From Asterella californica (taxonomy: Eukaryota > Streptophyta > Marchantiopsida > Marchantiales > Aytoniaceae), in NCBI GenBank assembly GCA_036924285.1, contig JAYKYS010000002.1:5456001-5520000 (forward strand): a stretch of 64,000 nucleotides of DNA, given 5' to 3'. Each line of letters opens with the position of its first letter. Positions within the stretch are counted from its first letter, which is position 1. Positions 1-12,730 of this stretch are shown piece after piece. The notes beneath the pieces are model-generated. The model made no database searches. It had not been told where the DNA came from and worked only from the letters and a program-made list of their open reading frames with translations. The translations under genes and the position numbers were made by a program.

Positions 1-21
1 TTTCCGCTACGCAGCTCGCGT

Positions 22-222
22 AGTTTAGGGGTGAGTGACGAGCTAAGATTAAGAAGAAGATAGTCGAAATCAGCGGGGTGCTTTTGGCCGTGATGGAGAT
101 TTTTCGAATGTCTATGCATGCTTGAATAGTTTTAGGGATGAGTGACGAGCTAAGATGAGAAGAACATAATCGAAATGAGCGGGTGCTTAACAATCATTTG
201 GCTGTGGTGGAGATTCTGAATG
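22..222. repeat. diverged two-copy direct repeat of about 105 bp
   Basis: Two direct copies begin near 22 and 128. Both contain gagtgacgagctaagat, then a purine-rich stretch, a cgaaat.agcggg block, and end in gtggagatt or gatggagatt followed by gaatgt. The copies differ by small indels and substitutions, so the duplication is old. No ORF or terminal structure explains it. It may continue to the left of the window. Confidence 0.7.
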
Positions 223-2276
223 TTTAGCGTGTTGACTGAGCTTTCCGTGCGGTCGGGTTTTCTTAGGAGAGCCTTGCTCTGACTGCCTTAGTTAGTAGAA
301 TTGATGTGGTTTCCCCTAAGACCTTGTGAAGCCCATCCGTTTGAGAGAGAGTTCTGTTTTTTGTGACGTTAAAGGTTGTAACGAAAGTATTTTTTGCGAT
401 GGTTTTACCCGGTTCTGCCGCCCATTATGGTTGGATTGTACAAAGGTTTACAATTTGAAGCTATTGCAATACGGGTATCGCCGATGTTTACTAGAATTGG
501 ACGCGCAAAACAACGTGTATGTGCATTTACAAGGTTTACTTTCGTAGCATCTTGCTGAAGGCATAAGGACTTCGATGGATAGTCTTGTTTGTGTTCGTTT
601 TCTTATGCTGAATGTGTGGGTCGTGTATCCTTACGCTGACCTAAGGTTATATATACCCGGGAAATAATACCGTGTCTTCTGTCTTACAGCTACCTGGGGG
701 TACCATTTTGGAAATGTGCTTTCCCTGCACATTTCTCCTTGGCCCGACCTCGGTTATATACTTCCGCTGACTTCTCAAACCAAGCATACATGTTACCACT
801 CTTGTTACTGTACTTGCATGGGTTCAAAACTATTTCGGGGTTACCTAAGTGTGCGGGCGAAGTCACTGTTTTCGCAGAAAACTGCTTTACCCGTGTACCA
901 ATATATACCCGATAAATAAATACTGCTCTTGCATCGTAACTTCCCACTTTCAGGTCAGTCAATCTTCAGCTGGAGACGAAACCGGACCCACACCATACCA
1001 CTTAGGTTAGGGATGCTCAACGTGGTAGGCCTAGTTTTCTGTTCCGTTACTTCTCTTCCTTGCCACTCCTCATTCTGTGTACTAACGCCACTTGTACGCT
1101 TTCAGGTATTTGCTCTTGCCTTAATAATCTTCTTGGTTAATGTTCTGCATCTTATGTGAGTCTTAGTACTCTAGAGGTTGATTCGTCCAATCTAGTCTCT
1201 AGTTTTGCTGTAAGCACCATCCAGCCAGTGTGCGGCGTCAACGGTCGAAAGGCTGAAGACTACGGGATGCAATTCTTATTGGGTACATCCTCTCATGAAC
1301 AGAGGGAATAGGGTGTAATAGGTAATCGATGCACGGCGTGATGAGATTTCTGCCGCATTTCTGTTTGGTGATCACATGGATTGGTAAATTGGCCCATACC
1401 ATTCTAGCTCCTTTGAATACTTCATTCACCTTCTGTTCATGCGTGTCGCTCAGGATGGACAAGGAAGATCATTTGCATAGGTCAGGGCACCCCATGTTGT
1501 ACACTTTACTTCTCACTTACCCCACCCCTCAGTTGTAGACTTTACTCCATCCATTAATTATTCACTTTCAGTTCGCTCAATGCATGCTTTCACTGCAGCG
1601 TCTCCATTCACTTGTTGTCAAGTGGATGTCTTTTAGCCCTCCCATATTATTCGATGCGCGGCTTGTTAAGATCCGCGTCTTGACTAGTATTTTGTATGGT
1701 CTGTTCACAAACTTTTAGTAGATTACATATCTTTTAAATGGGATATAGGGGAAAACTTGAAATTTGGATCGGTGTCTTACTGCATTGATTGGTCCTACAC
1801 TTGTTCGGAAGGGCCCCTTTCGTTCGTATTCCAACTTGTACATTTCTTCACTTCCAAACTTTACATTTCTACACTGAATTCCCTTCCATTCGTATTCCAT
1901 CCCCTTCCATTGGCATTCGAAACTGATCAGAAACTCCTGGACGAATGGGGCGTTGCCTTGTTAGGGAAGTCCTCAATTTCGATTGATCACATTTCCGACT
2001 CATCTGTAGCCTGAACTCTCTGCTGGGTGCTGATGAAGTCAGAGACAGGTTGAGGTGCATGCAGCGGGATGTGTGCTCTACCTGCATGCTGTGTGTGTGC
2101 TAGTTAGGTGGTTGTGTATTCCCCAGCTAAGCGAGCTTTCAGGGGGTTCATTTCTTGCGTGTTGTCCCTGTTTGCGCGTATAGTTTCTGCTTTGTACTGC
2201 TGACGAATATATTCCCCAGCTAGCTGTATCCCTTCTAATGTTTTACATGTTCCAACTTATGCCTTGCAATTTCCAG
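223..2276. other. no recognisable gene; intergenic or intronic DNA
   Basis: Only short open frames without family resemblance occur here, mostly without an ATG. Several pyrimidine tracts and a good 3' splice site at the right edge suggest that part of it may be an intron of the gene containing the 2277-2808 exon. The 5' exons of that gene were not identified. Confidence 0.4.
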
Positions 2277-2808
2277 GGGGTGGAATCTCAGATGGTGATG
2301 CTGCCGGGCCACTCGGAGTTTCAGAGACGTTGCGGGAGAAAGAACTAGATACAGCGGGTGAGGTCGACCAGGATGATGTTCTCAAAGAGCCATTGTCCAA
2401 AGAGAAAGGGCTGAAAAGGCCTCTACAGGATTTAGTTTGGGGATCCAGTAGCAAGCGGCCTGGCAAAGAATGCTTCGCTAGAGGTTCAACTTCGGAGACC
2501 TTCAGCGGGAGTGATGGCGTAGATTCTTTACCAAGTTCTAGTTCATCCTTGTTATGGGTTGAGATGAAAACAGTAGCCCTTGGCGGAGATGGACGACCGC
2601 ACCACCAGCAAAACGACCCAACCTGGATGGAGACGCGCGTTGTGCAATCATCTGGTGCCTCTTCGAGAGAAGCTTCGATGGAGGACCCACCTGAAGATAT
2701 CAGAAGTGACTATCGCTTCGAAGGATTGAGTAAGATGCCGGCATTCACTAACTGCAGCAGCAATTTTGAATCTCACGGAAACGTTCCGGACATGAATCTA
2801 CGGGTGAG
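2277..2808 (+). CDS. internal exon of an unidentified protein (Ser/Asp/Glu-rich, low complexity)
   Basis: The stretch is open for its whole length and bounded by good splice signals: a pyrimidine-rich tract ending in tttccag before 2277 and a strong donor, AG|GTGAGT, after 2808. The peptide (about 177 residues) is hydrophilic, rich in Ser, Asp, Glu and Gly, with a basic cluster near LKRPLQDL and a serine run, as in disordered regions of nuclear proteins. No catalytic motif or domain is visible. Neighbouring exons were not recognised, so start, stop and function are unknown. It could be a chance open frame, but length plus both splice sites make a real exon likelier. A nuclear location is inference only. 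Confidence 0.4.
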
Positions 2809-5395
2809 GTGAGTACTTTGTGTCAACCTTACACTCAGGTGGGACTCACAAGTTGTTCGTAACTTTGTTGTTTCGTCATGGAAGTCAGATCAGGAGTCAG
2901 TCCTGTCAGTCCTGTTCGGAACTTTCTTCTGTCTTCATAGCAGTCGGGCTCGATCTGCTATCCTTAATATTGAAGGAAAGGCCGTCTATCTGCAGGAATT
3001 ATGTTTTGCATTCTGCGCTTTGTCTTCTTACCTCCTCCTGCTATTTACTTCTACTAGGTCTACCTGGCACTAGCGTGGTCGGAACCATCTCCGTAAGTTT
3101 GCGTGATTTGTACTGTTAGCTGCGTGGTGCCATATCGTGGTGTCGCTGTCATTATGGCACGTTATGTGAATGCTGTTGCACACTTGTAGGGTTCTTGTAG
3201 GATACACTTGTATGGCTTTCAGGAGTCTCCATGTAATTCTAACGCAAGAGTAAGCAGAATCTCAACAATCAAGTTCTGATGTTTGTTGGGAAGTAGTGTT
3301 TACTCCTCTGAAGGCCCTCGTTGTCAAGAACCCTCCTGAAGTGAGCAACAAATGGCCTTCTGTCGACTGAGTTGTCGATGCCTACCATCCTAACGAGAAA
3401 GTTCACCTCCAGACGCATCCTACGAAACACTAGATGCAGATTTCAACTTCAAAATGTCAATACGGGTTAAGGAGACGCTGTAGGGTCTCCCTCGAGGAAT
3501 CAAGCGCTGGTATCCCCGTGGGATACTTCTTAGTGTTCGTTTCTGCGAAGTATTCATTTCTCTGTTCCCTTTCTATACTGCCACCTTTTGAGTCCAGTTT
3601 GATTTAGTTTCACGTTTTTATTTCTCAGTATAGGCGAGAGGTTTCGGAGACTCTTGCTGAAGCCAGCCAAGCTGCCGGATATTTGCTGGCGTAGAATCAT
3701 GAGAACCTAAAGATCTCACTGGGACTGGCCCATTGTCTTGTTTTCAGGGCGTGGGATGATGCATGGAAGCCGTGATCGTGTGGGGTGTGTGCACATTTCA
3801 CTTACGTTTCATGCGATCCACAACAATCCGAGCCTCTGATTTGTTCGAACGACAGTGGAACCAGTGCCATGTAATCATCGCCAAAAGTGACGTTGGAGAT
3901 AAATAAGGTCTGGAGACGTCTGTCACTCCCGTGTATTCATGGTTGACATAACATTCATTTGCGTTTTTGCACCACCAAGGAACCATGGATCGCTGAAGAA
4001 TCGTGTAAACGTATCAACGGTAGATGGAGCTTCCAGCATTGGCACACCCATGCTTTGTCAATGAATTCCATCCTTCCTTGGGTGAATGTTAAAGTGATTC
4101 AAGTTTTTAGATGAAACCACAGAAATGGCTATAAAGACGTGAGGACAGCATATTTGATCAGCCATTTGGCACATATTTTGTGGAGTTGTACATTATTAGC
4201 TTGTACATCCAGCCATATCATTGGGCAATTTTATATTGACGTGACGGAGAATAGGGTGTGCCGTCCATGGGGATGCCATTTCATAAGACAGCCACGAGAC
4301 CATATCTAGACCTCCGATCCTTCCTGGGGTGTCTTTGATAGAGACTCAAATTCTCCACTGTCTGGAGCTGGGTTCCAAGTTGAGGCTTCCGGGATAAGTA
4401 GTCAAGATGATTCACCTTGTATATATTATATATTCTGCTCAGTAAAGTGCTTTGGACTTCTGCCGCAGTTTTTGTCTACTGTAGAGAACATCTTTGCCGC
4501 TTTCTCCCAAAAGCTTCTCTTCCCAGTCACTGGTTATCTACTAGAATCTACTACTCATCCTATACACAGAGTTCTGTTAACAATTGTCCCGATTGAGGAC
4601 TGTCAGGGTAGACCTGTGCGTTGGATGGTACTGAATGAGTGATCGATACTGATGATATGAAGTCAAATGGACTTATGTAACGCGATGAAGACAACTGGCG
4701 TCGCCCAGTTTTAGGCCCGATTTGTCCGATGTCGTCGTAGTCCGGTGCGGTAGTAAGGTGGACCTCCATACATATTACTTAGTGCGTAGAGCCGGAAAAA
4801 CGACTCTTCCCTCGGCAGAAGGGAAAAACATTTCCGCCCCTCCCAAAACCATGTAGGGTTCAAATTTGCAAAAATGAGAAAATCTGTGTGATCGCAGTTG
4901 TGGAACAATATTCGGGAAGACAACCAACGAGTGGGAACAAGTTTCTCAACTGTGGAATCATTCAATTTCAAGGATATGGCCGACAGGTGGAAACAAAGTC
5001 ATCCAAGATCTGCTAGTATGGCCCAATATATGGGTAGGAGCAACCATCGCACGAGCTTCCATTGCTTCTGGATGAAGTCTTATGGAAAAATTACATTAGT
5101 GCTATTCGACCATAATGTTGTAGTTCGACGGTTGTTTGCTATGCATATTTCTCTGTATTCTTCACAAACTTTGGTGTTGTAGTAGATTTTAGTGTCTCTC
5201 AATTTTCTTCATGAGGATGGGGATGGTGTAACTCGAAAGTTTTTTTTTGAGTGTCGTGTTATCTCTTATTATTTTATTCTGATCTATGTGAATATTGTTA
5301 TTTTATTGTTCTCTCTTGCTTGTGAATTGGATTTCGTGGATAATGTTGTTGATTCATTCTTCTTCTAAAATATTACATATGTTTAGATAGCAAGA
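2809..5395. other. no gene recognised
   Basis: Moderate-GC DNA with only short open frames (for example plus 2820-3119 and 4898-5182) that lack ATG starts or family resemblance. It could be introns and 3' UTR of the gene at 2277-2808. No repeats longer than about 20 bp stand out. The right edge runs into the family-F Gypsy fragment. Confidence 0.4.
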
Positions 5396-7560
5396 GCAAC
5401 TAGTACCACTTGTATAACAACAAGAACCATTGATCAAACTTCAAGAACATGTACTACAATAGTTATTGTTGGTGTTGATCTCTTAATAGAAATTTCTCCT
5501 TGTTAAGCGGACTAATTGGTTTTTCACATTGTTCCCTTCTCCACTCATGATTGTCAATCTTGTTGCCTTCAAAGTTCAAACATACAAGAAATCTCCATCT
5601 CGGATCTTCACATATCAAATTTTACGTGCATAATGCTTAGGAAAATATGAGAATTTTGACTATGAAGATATCGTGTGTTGAACAGAGACAAGAAAAAGAA
5701 AAACAACAACGAGAACAAGCTTCGCAAAATATACCAGTTTTCATTTTATATAGTTCTCTTTTTTTTTTCTTTTAAGAACACAAAATTGAGAAACAGATCT
5801 GAATGATCTCTGTAAATAAATAAATCTCTGAATCTCAACTTAAATCTAAAACTACCGAAGTATAGCTCAAAGTAAAAGAACATCCTTTTGATAACAAAAA
5901 GCTTTGCACCACTATCACACGATTCAAACTTATATCCAAACAACATCCATGTACAAGCCTTTATCTAAAACTAACTACCACAAGCCGTACATAACCAACT
6001 AGAACTCTAACAGATCCATAAAGATGAAAACTGTGGGGAAAAAATCAAAGAAGGTTTATTGAGATCTTTCTCTTTTCGTCAAACGGTCTTTATATATCGA
6101 CAGGGTCTTCCACCTTGACTCCGTTAACTCCAAGTACTCTCAGATTCGACAGTCGAGATATTTCTAGTTTTTGGTTGTAGGTGATCGAACTTCCAAAACC
6201 TCCTCCATGCGACTTAAAACCACGTACACTCGTAAATCGGATCGCTCGATATGAGATCCATCTTCTCTGGTAAATAGATTTGACTATCCTGAATCGACGA
6301 GACTCCAAACAAATCGTTTAGAGCTGTCGTAAAATCACGCAAGAAATTTGATCTAAGAAGTGAAAACTGATGTAAATTTTTCTCCTACGGCTCAACCGCT
6401 CACCACGCACAACACAACAATCCTCTCTACGTACGATCTTCTAGATAGTGTAGATACGGAATCTTTGATTGCATAGGCACCAAGAACGAAGAGCTTGACT
6501 CACCGATTGCGAAGAACAACCGAAATCAAGGTCGCAAGCGAATGAAAATCTGACTTGTCTCTCTACGTCCGTCACATCTCTCAAATCATTTGATGAAACT
6601 TCGTATTGTCTTCAATTTCTTGAAGACTTGTTGTTCTAATCTTGATGGATGCACTGATAGCAAGTTTGGACTCCGGAAGGATTCAAAACGGTCCAACTCT
6701 CTTTCGGATGTCATTGAAGCACTCTAAATCCTCTTCCTTACGTCTCAGTTTCTTCTGGAACATACACCTCGATCCGCCTCTTCACAAATTGTCTTAACCA
6801 GCACACAGCCATCACAAATCTGAACTCAATGAGACCTTGTGTGCATTTGAAACGTCCGTCGACAAGTTGCAGATACAAGTTAACCTCTTAAGCTGTCCAT
6901 ACGTCGATTCACAATACTTTGAGGTTTTTCCAAATAATGACCAAGCAACCCTCTTGCACCTTAGTATAGCGCTAAGAACCGTGAATACCAAATGAGCATC
7001 GATAAGCTAGGATATATATAGTTTGATTTTTCATCTTTCGAATATCATAGTTTTGTATTTAAGCGTCACTTTAAAATTAACGAAATGCCCATGGAAGCTA
7101 ACGACGAGCTCTACCACTTGGTGCAATGAAAGTGAAGATCCGGAAGTTGTATAAACAGTTTTTTTAGTCCTACAAACGTCTTTGGAGCGATAATGTAAAG
7201 CATCGAATTTAGATTTTCAAGTAGGAGTCGATCCATGACACGATAGCTTCTCGTGTTCGCTTCTCATTGATGAGAGCCTCGTGTTAGCTCTTTGCAATGT
7301 AAGCGGGCACGAATAAGCTTTTCACTGGATCTTCCTCATCTTGTCGCTTCTCGAATGATAGCATGATTCTCAATAATACCTCACGTTGCATCTTTTCTTT
7401 TTGCTATGTGTTTGCGCATAGCTTACCGTCGGTTTTGGTGATTCTGCAAAAACAGAAAAAGCGGAGAATTTTTCACCCGTCGGTTGAACCAAATGTGAAG
7501 TGATGTTAGACGAAAGGGCGCGTAATTGTGAACAATCCTTTTGCGAGGGAAATAATGCAT
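5396..7560 (-). mobile_element. family-F Ty3/Gypsy fragment, internally deleted (gag scrap plus 5' leader/LTR)
   Basis: 5396-5510 matches the gag region near 62.45-62.61 kb and 5545-6180 matches 63.31-64.00 kb, in the same order and orientation. The roughly 0.7 kb of gag that separates these blocks in the 3' copy is missing here. Shared landmarks include the catgattgtcaatct block at the gag start and the closely similar block around catccatgtacaag. The element runs on the minus strand, so its 5' LTR/leader lies at higher coordinates. The right boundary (about 7.5 kb) is placed only where the sequence turns into the aminopeptidase remnant. No intact coding sequence remains. Confidence 0.7.
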
Positions 7561-7873
7561 AAGAACGCTACGCGTGGACGAAATTGCTACTTGTAAAATG
7601 ACTAAAATTGCATTTATCTGATCTGAAATCCAGGCTTATCATATTTCTTGACACAGAGTCGTGGAAAGGTTCGATCCGCGATGCGCTATTGTGAGGATCT
7701 TGGGTATTCGAACCTCTGCTTTCATCTTCTTTCTTTTTCTGTCTTTTCAGATGTCCATGGCTCTCGAAAAACAACATTCCGCTGACGATCGGAACGCCTT
7801 GTTTTGCCAGTCTCTTCTCCTTAGAGAGACATTGCAGCCATGGATTCACGTCAAGGATTCTCTTTCGTCACAG

Positions 7874-9278
7874 GAATTTGAATGACGGTTTCAAAATCAA
7901 TCTGCAGTCAAACTTCGTACCAGTTTTGGCGACGACTCTTAAGGTTGGTGGTCACTTCGACTCCATTGTCTCCAGAGCTGGTATGTTCTTCTATATAACT
8001 AGCTTTTTTATGTGGTATTTGATTTGAGACACCTACTTTCTACAACTTGGTGATAAAGCGTACACTTGTAAACGAGTGAACAGCTGATTCATCTCGGACG
8101 GAGTCCATATTGTCCCTCTACCATTAGTATACCAATGTTTATTCAGTGCTGTAGTCTTTGTATAGAATAGCAGGAAGTGCTCTTCACACATTCTCCGTTT
8201 CTGGATTTCTCGTCCTTTTCTGCTTTCGTGAATGATTTTGTTCGCAGGGAACGTCACCTACTTGCCTGTACATCTGATTTCTGAGTCAGTCTAAGGAATA
8301 TTAAGAACTGAAGGTGACTTGTTAAAGACACTCTGGCAACCTCAGAAACCTGAGATATTGTTGCGGCATTGTATCATCATCATAGATCAATATGATTCGC
8401 TGCTTGGTTGAAACAGGAGGAAGCGAGTAAACTGGTTGCGGCCAACATCGAGTCTGCCAGCCAGTCTACGACTGAGATCAATGGGACTGTGGACGAAACA
8501 TGCAGGCAAAGTGTAGACGACGGTTCTGCTCATCATCCTCTTTTACTACAGACAAGTGCCAACCACGGTAGCGTTATAATCCTGGACTTCTGTTATGTGA
8601 CATCGGGTCATGTTTCAGTTTTCATGACCGAAAATCTGACATCCTGATTTTGCTGATGCCAAGACGAGTGAAGAATATGTCATGGACATTATATGCTATT
8701 GTATGCAGGTTCTCGCAGAGGAATTGAGTTATCAACCGGGCGATATTTTAAATTTTGAGTTGGACGTCATAGACACTCAACCAAGCGTGATTGGAGGTGC
8801 ATTGAAAGAGTTCGTATTCTCTGGCCGCCTTGACAACCTCTACAGTTCATTCTGTGCCTTAAAAGTAAACTCACTTTTATCTTCCCTTTGATCTGTGATA
8901 GATGCAAGATGTCTTGGATTTTCCACGGTGGCAGATTTAGCTAGAATCTGATTGCATTCTGCTAGAGTCTAGGTAGGTGCAGATCTCCCTGCTTACTCGA
9001 GAGATATGATGTCTTATGACGTTAATCCTTTAGTTGACATCAAGTAACCATGTAAAATCGTATGTGACATTTGATGCACTTATGTCACTTGTTGGTGTGT
9101 TTCAGGCTCTTGTCGATGCCACATCGAGGACGCATTAGATGAGAAGGTTGGTGTAAGGATGATCGCACTTTTTGATCATGAAGAGATCGGATCAGATTCT
9201 GCTCAAGGTGGTGGTTCACCTGTGTTCATTGATACATTGCAACGGGTTACTACACACTTCTCTAATGCAGGCAGTAAG
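7874..9278 (+). pseudogene. aspartyl aminopeptidase (M18) remnant, four exons visible
   Basis: Four blocks match plant aspartyl aminopeptidase (DAP, M18 metallopeptidase, removes N-terminal Asp/Glu): 7874-7943 (FVPVLATTLK), 8417-8551 (ending HHPLLLQ), 8709-8864 (DTQPSVIGGA and FSGRLDNL) and 9106-9278 (ALFDHEEIGSDSAQG, containing the metal-binding/catalytic Asp-Glu region). Phases agree between blocks. Two lesions are visible: the donor after 8551 reads CAG|ACAAGT where CAG|GTAAGT is expected, and the last exon lacks one base near 9123, shifting the frame after ALVDAT. The C-terminal third of the enzyme was not found. A degenerate piece at about 7665-7710 may be one earlier exon. The family-F element lies just upstream and may have removed the 5' half. 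Basis: motif recognition plus inference of decay. Confidence 0.7.
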
Positions 9279-9595
9279 GTGAGACATTATTCACTAAACA
9301 CTAACGTGTAGAGCAAGTTGTTACTAGGACAGGGACAGATATTCTGCATGACCGAATGCTTAATCCATTGTATTCCTTTATGATTGATTAGTCAAAGGTG
9401 TACATTCCTTGTAGTTGCTTATCAGAGTGTATTTGAACTCATGCTAGCTGCTGATCACAATTGTGCTATTAAATCTAAATGTTGTGTTCTCGATCGTCAT
9501 GTCTAGCTCTACTGATGGTAGACATCCAAGTAGGTCCTCTTGCTTTCGTTCTTTTGAGTTTGCAAGTTCAGTTAGAAAGGAGATATATGTATTAG

Positions 9596-10240
9596 CAAAG
9601 ATCATGTACTTGGAGAAGACGGCGATGTGGTGTGTTTGAGATTTTCGCCATGGTTGTGCGAGGCCGAAAGACAGTCGGTGGAGGTGATGACCACCAAACT
9701 CGAGCTGAGATTCACGACGCTAGAAATCGATGGTCACAAGGCCTTTGCAGTATACAAAGTGAGAGGTCTTTATACACTTCCAGAAGAACAAGCAGCTGAC
9801 GTGCTGACCTACTGATGTGAACCAACGGATCAGAACTGAGACAAAGCTCGATTGTTGTCTCGAATAACCATCTCATCATTTTCTTCTACCCTCATCGAGC
9901 TCCTTCTGCAGCAGCCCAAGTTGCACAGAGTTTGGCTGGAGGCAGGTAGTAACTTTTTGTACTTACCATCTCGTTCCAAAACTCCTTGGTGCATACTTAT
10001 GTGTATGTGACATGTGGAACTAGTTTCTTAACTGTAGGGCTGATCCGGTGCAGCCCAAAGGTCATGCAGGTGTTTCTGGACGTCATGAAGGCAGAGCAGA
10101 AAGGAGAGAGGAGACGAGTAAGTCAAGGGTAAATTTGTGGAGGAGTGCACTTCATTTCGAGAACTCTGTTCCAGGTTTTAAATTCTGTAAATGCAGTTGA
10201 AATGTGGAAGAAGATGCTTACATCCTCAATCAAAATATGA
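9596..10240 (+). CDS. 3' exons of an unidentified host gene
   Basis: Four exons join in one frame with canonical GT-AG borders: 9596-9758, 9912-9945, 10038-10117 and 10175-10240, ending in TGA. The predicted C-terminus contains LEIDGHKAFAVYK, GLIRCSPKVMQVFLDV and VEMWKKML. It is mixed alpha/beta in composition, charged and without membrane segments. That phase, donors and acceptors agree at all three introns argues for a real gene. The last intron is only 57 nt, short for a plant. The upstream part is unclear: the first exon is open from an AG at 9594-9595 and has no convincing ATG. It follows the aminopeptidase remnant but shows no resemblance to that enzyme. Family unknown. Confidence 0.45.
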
Positions 10241-11459
10241 GAACACCCGACATATGTCACTTTTTTTGGTAAGGAGCAAAGTACAGACCAACACTACGTG
10301 TGCAAGATGAAGCCAATTTTCTAAGAGGGTCTTGTACTTGTACGTTTATAACTCTCTCCAGCTGTTGAACTGTTTTGAATTTACCGAAGCAGTCGTTCAG
10401 ATTAAAAACAAAACGTCAACTAGGATAAATCATCTACAGACATCACCAATTGGCAGATCGACCATTTTGAGTTTTCTCCACAGTTTGATATCATACAAAC
10501 TGAGGCTGATTTCCCACTATGGTAGAATAAATGACATTGCGTGTTTCGATTCGTGCTTCCATTGATCTTCCTTTTCCTTTTTGATTTCTAGAAATTGTCA
10601 AATTTGACAGATTTGTACCTACGGTTTTGTTTGGTACAATCCATTTGTTTGGTACAAATTTCATGAATTTGTGAACCTATGAAGTCAAGTATACCACGGC
10701 CCCGTACAAAAATAAAATTCATCTTACAAATACTGTCAGATTCTACCGGACTAGTTGAAAACCAACTTGATTGTTGTATGTCAAAGATATCAGCACTTGC
10801 GTAAGAAAAGGGTGCTATTTTCTCAAGAAGGTACCCTTTACGTTATCCTACCTGGGTAAAATAGAATAATCTTAAAATATGTCAAAGATAGTAACTTTAA
10901 AATTGTTAATAGCTGCTGTTGCTTCTTCAGCTGGTAACCCGGGATGATGAGTCATTCTAAATGCTGCCAATAGTGTAGTAACAGTTCAAATCACGCATAT
11001 TACTTGTGTAGGGCATTTTATGTGTATAGGAGGGTAAGTAAAATGCACCAGAGAACCGATTAAAATCACATTTATCAAGCTAAACAAACTTACTAGGGTT
11101 GATCAAGCAAATCTCTGCATAAGCTTCTGTACAAAAGAATGAAATCCGCTACTCAGATAAAATGCATAAATAAGGAGTTTGTAACATAATGTTTTGATGT
11201 ATATTCCAGTTGATTATACAAAATGATCTTCTTATCCTTCTTTTCAATCTTCATCTTTTTTAAAAGATTCATCCACATATCTAGAATTTCATCTTCACAT
11301 ATTTCATCTTTAAGACTCTTGAGATGAGGTGGATTTCACTTTTAAAGTTTCATCTTCACATTCACAGACTTCACATTATAAGATTCATGAGGTCTTGCAA
11401 ACGTATAGCCCTCGTAATGTCATTGCATGCGTAGCACCTTGTTCTTATATGAAAATAGT
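10241..11459. other. no gene; AT-rich intergenic with a MITE-like stretch
   Basis: AT-rich DNA without a credible ORF. Around 10585-10700 tttgtttggtacaa recurs and acaaatttcatgaatttgt forms a short palindrome, the texture of a decayed MITE, but no terminal inverted repeat with a target duplication could be fixed. The right part (11.2-11.46 kb) is rich in cttcatctt-type pyrimidine runs. Confidence 0.35.
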
Positions 11460-12730
11460 TAACATCCATAACTCGGTAAGTTCCACATCTTTTTGGAAAT
11501 TGTATTGATGTTTTTCAACCCTAGCACTCTTCACCACTGCAACATCATGTGTCTTTTGATGCTCTTATATCAACTTCCGCATTCCTCTTTTCTCAAAGTT
11601 GGTTTGTAAGAGCGCACTCATATCCCTCAATGCAACCTTCCCATGCTTTCAAAAGATTATGTCTTATTGCAAGGTACCAGTGAAGTCCTTGCAGTCCTAC
11701 CTTGGATGGTCTATGCCGTCGCACCAAATACAATGTTGAACTCGTATGCTTTGTCGTAGGTCGAGCTTTTGACGTCAATATCTTCTTCTCCAATCTTGTC
11801 AGTTTGATATGCAAATCTCGCATCCTTCGTATTATCTCCTCGAGTCCAATTTCTTTGGTACTACGAATGAGGTTTGCACACCTGGAGGTTATGCAACAGA
11901 AACTATGAGAATCATCAGCTGAACAACTGGTGTTGGAGTAACTAGTACAATCGTGACTGCAATCAATGTCAATCTTTTGATAAGAAATTTCCCCCGTCTT
12001 CGTTCTTGCATTGTAAGTAGACCAACAGATTCTTGGACTTTTTTCTAGTCACTCGTAAGTCCTTCGTCCTCGTCCCTATCCTCAAGAAGCACCTCGAGCT
12101 TCTCCTATAATTTCTCATTTATAACTCGAAGGAATAACTTCATCTTGTTCGGTTGCAGCGTCAGTTTCTCCATATTGGTTAGCTGAGAGAATTGTTTTTC
12201 AAATTCTTCGAGCAACTCCGTCGCATGTAAACTCTTGTCGGACATTCGACCCATTCCAAGAATGACTTCTTTGTTATTAACTCTGAGTCTTCCAAAGAAC
12301 TACTTCTTGTTATCTACACGTGAAAATGTTTCACAATCATTGTCAAAGTGTTTCTTCAACGTCTTCAGGTGGTCACGAATCTCATATACCATAGCCAACT
12401 TGAACATTTCTATCATTTTGTCATCTAGTGCCCGGTTTAACTCCATCTCTCTGACATAATATCTTACATAGTTACATATTCCTCTCGTCAAACTGATCGA
12501 CTTGCTGAAAATAGCTTGAAGTACCTTCGTCGCCAAGATCTCTTTCAGTTTGTTTGCTTGCTGCTGCTTCATGACCAATGAAAATGCCTAAAACATTTGC
12601 ACAGTTGCAAGATCCAAGTGTTTCGTTTCTAAACCTTAGCTGCTTTTCACTCCATAACTTTCACGTCGAGCTCACCAGTTGTCGTATCATAGGACACAAA
12701 AGATATATACGAGTATATGTGAGGTATCTG
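11460..12730 (-). pseudogene. family-F Gypsy gag remnant (second copy)
   Basis: Minus-strand frames match the gag of the 3' family-F element: MRDLHIKLTRLEKK at about 11.82 kb pairs with MRDLQIKLTRLEEK at about 62.40 kb, and the block containing YVREMEL at 12300-12578 pairs with HYVKEMEL near 63.1 kb. Nucleotide similarity continues through the leader (ttcacgtcgag) to about 12730 and then fades. Several frameshifts and stops interrupt it. The CCHC knuckle seen in the 3' copy is not intact. No LTR boundaries are visible. Confidence 0.75.

Noticed and set aside
7661..7690. ggttcgatcc resembling a tRNA B box
   Set aside because: No matching T-stem, A box or acceptor stem surrounds it on either strand; it overlaps a possible aminopeptidase exon.
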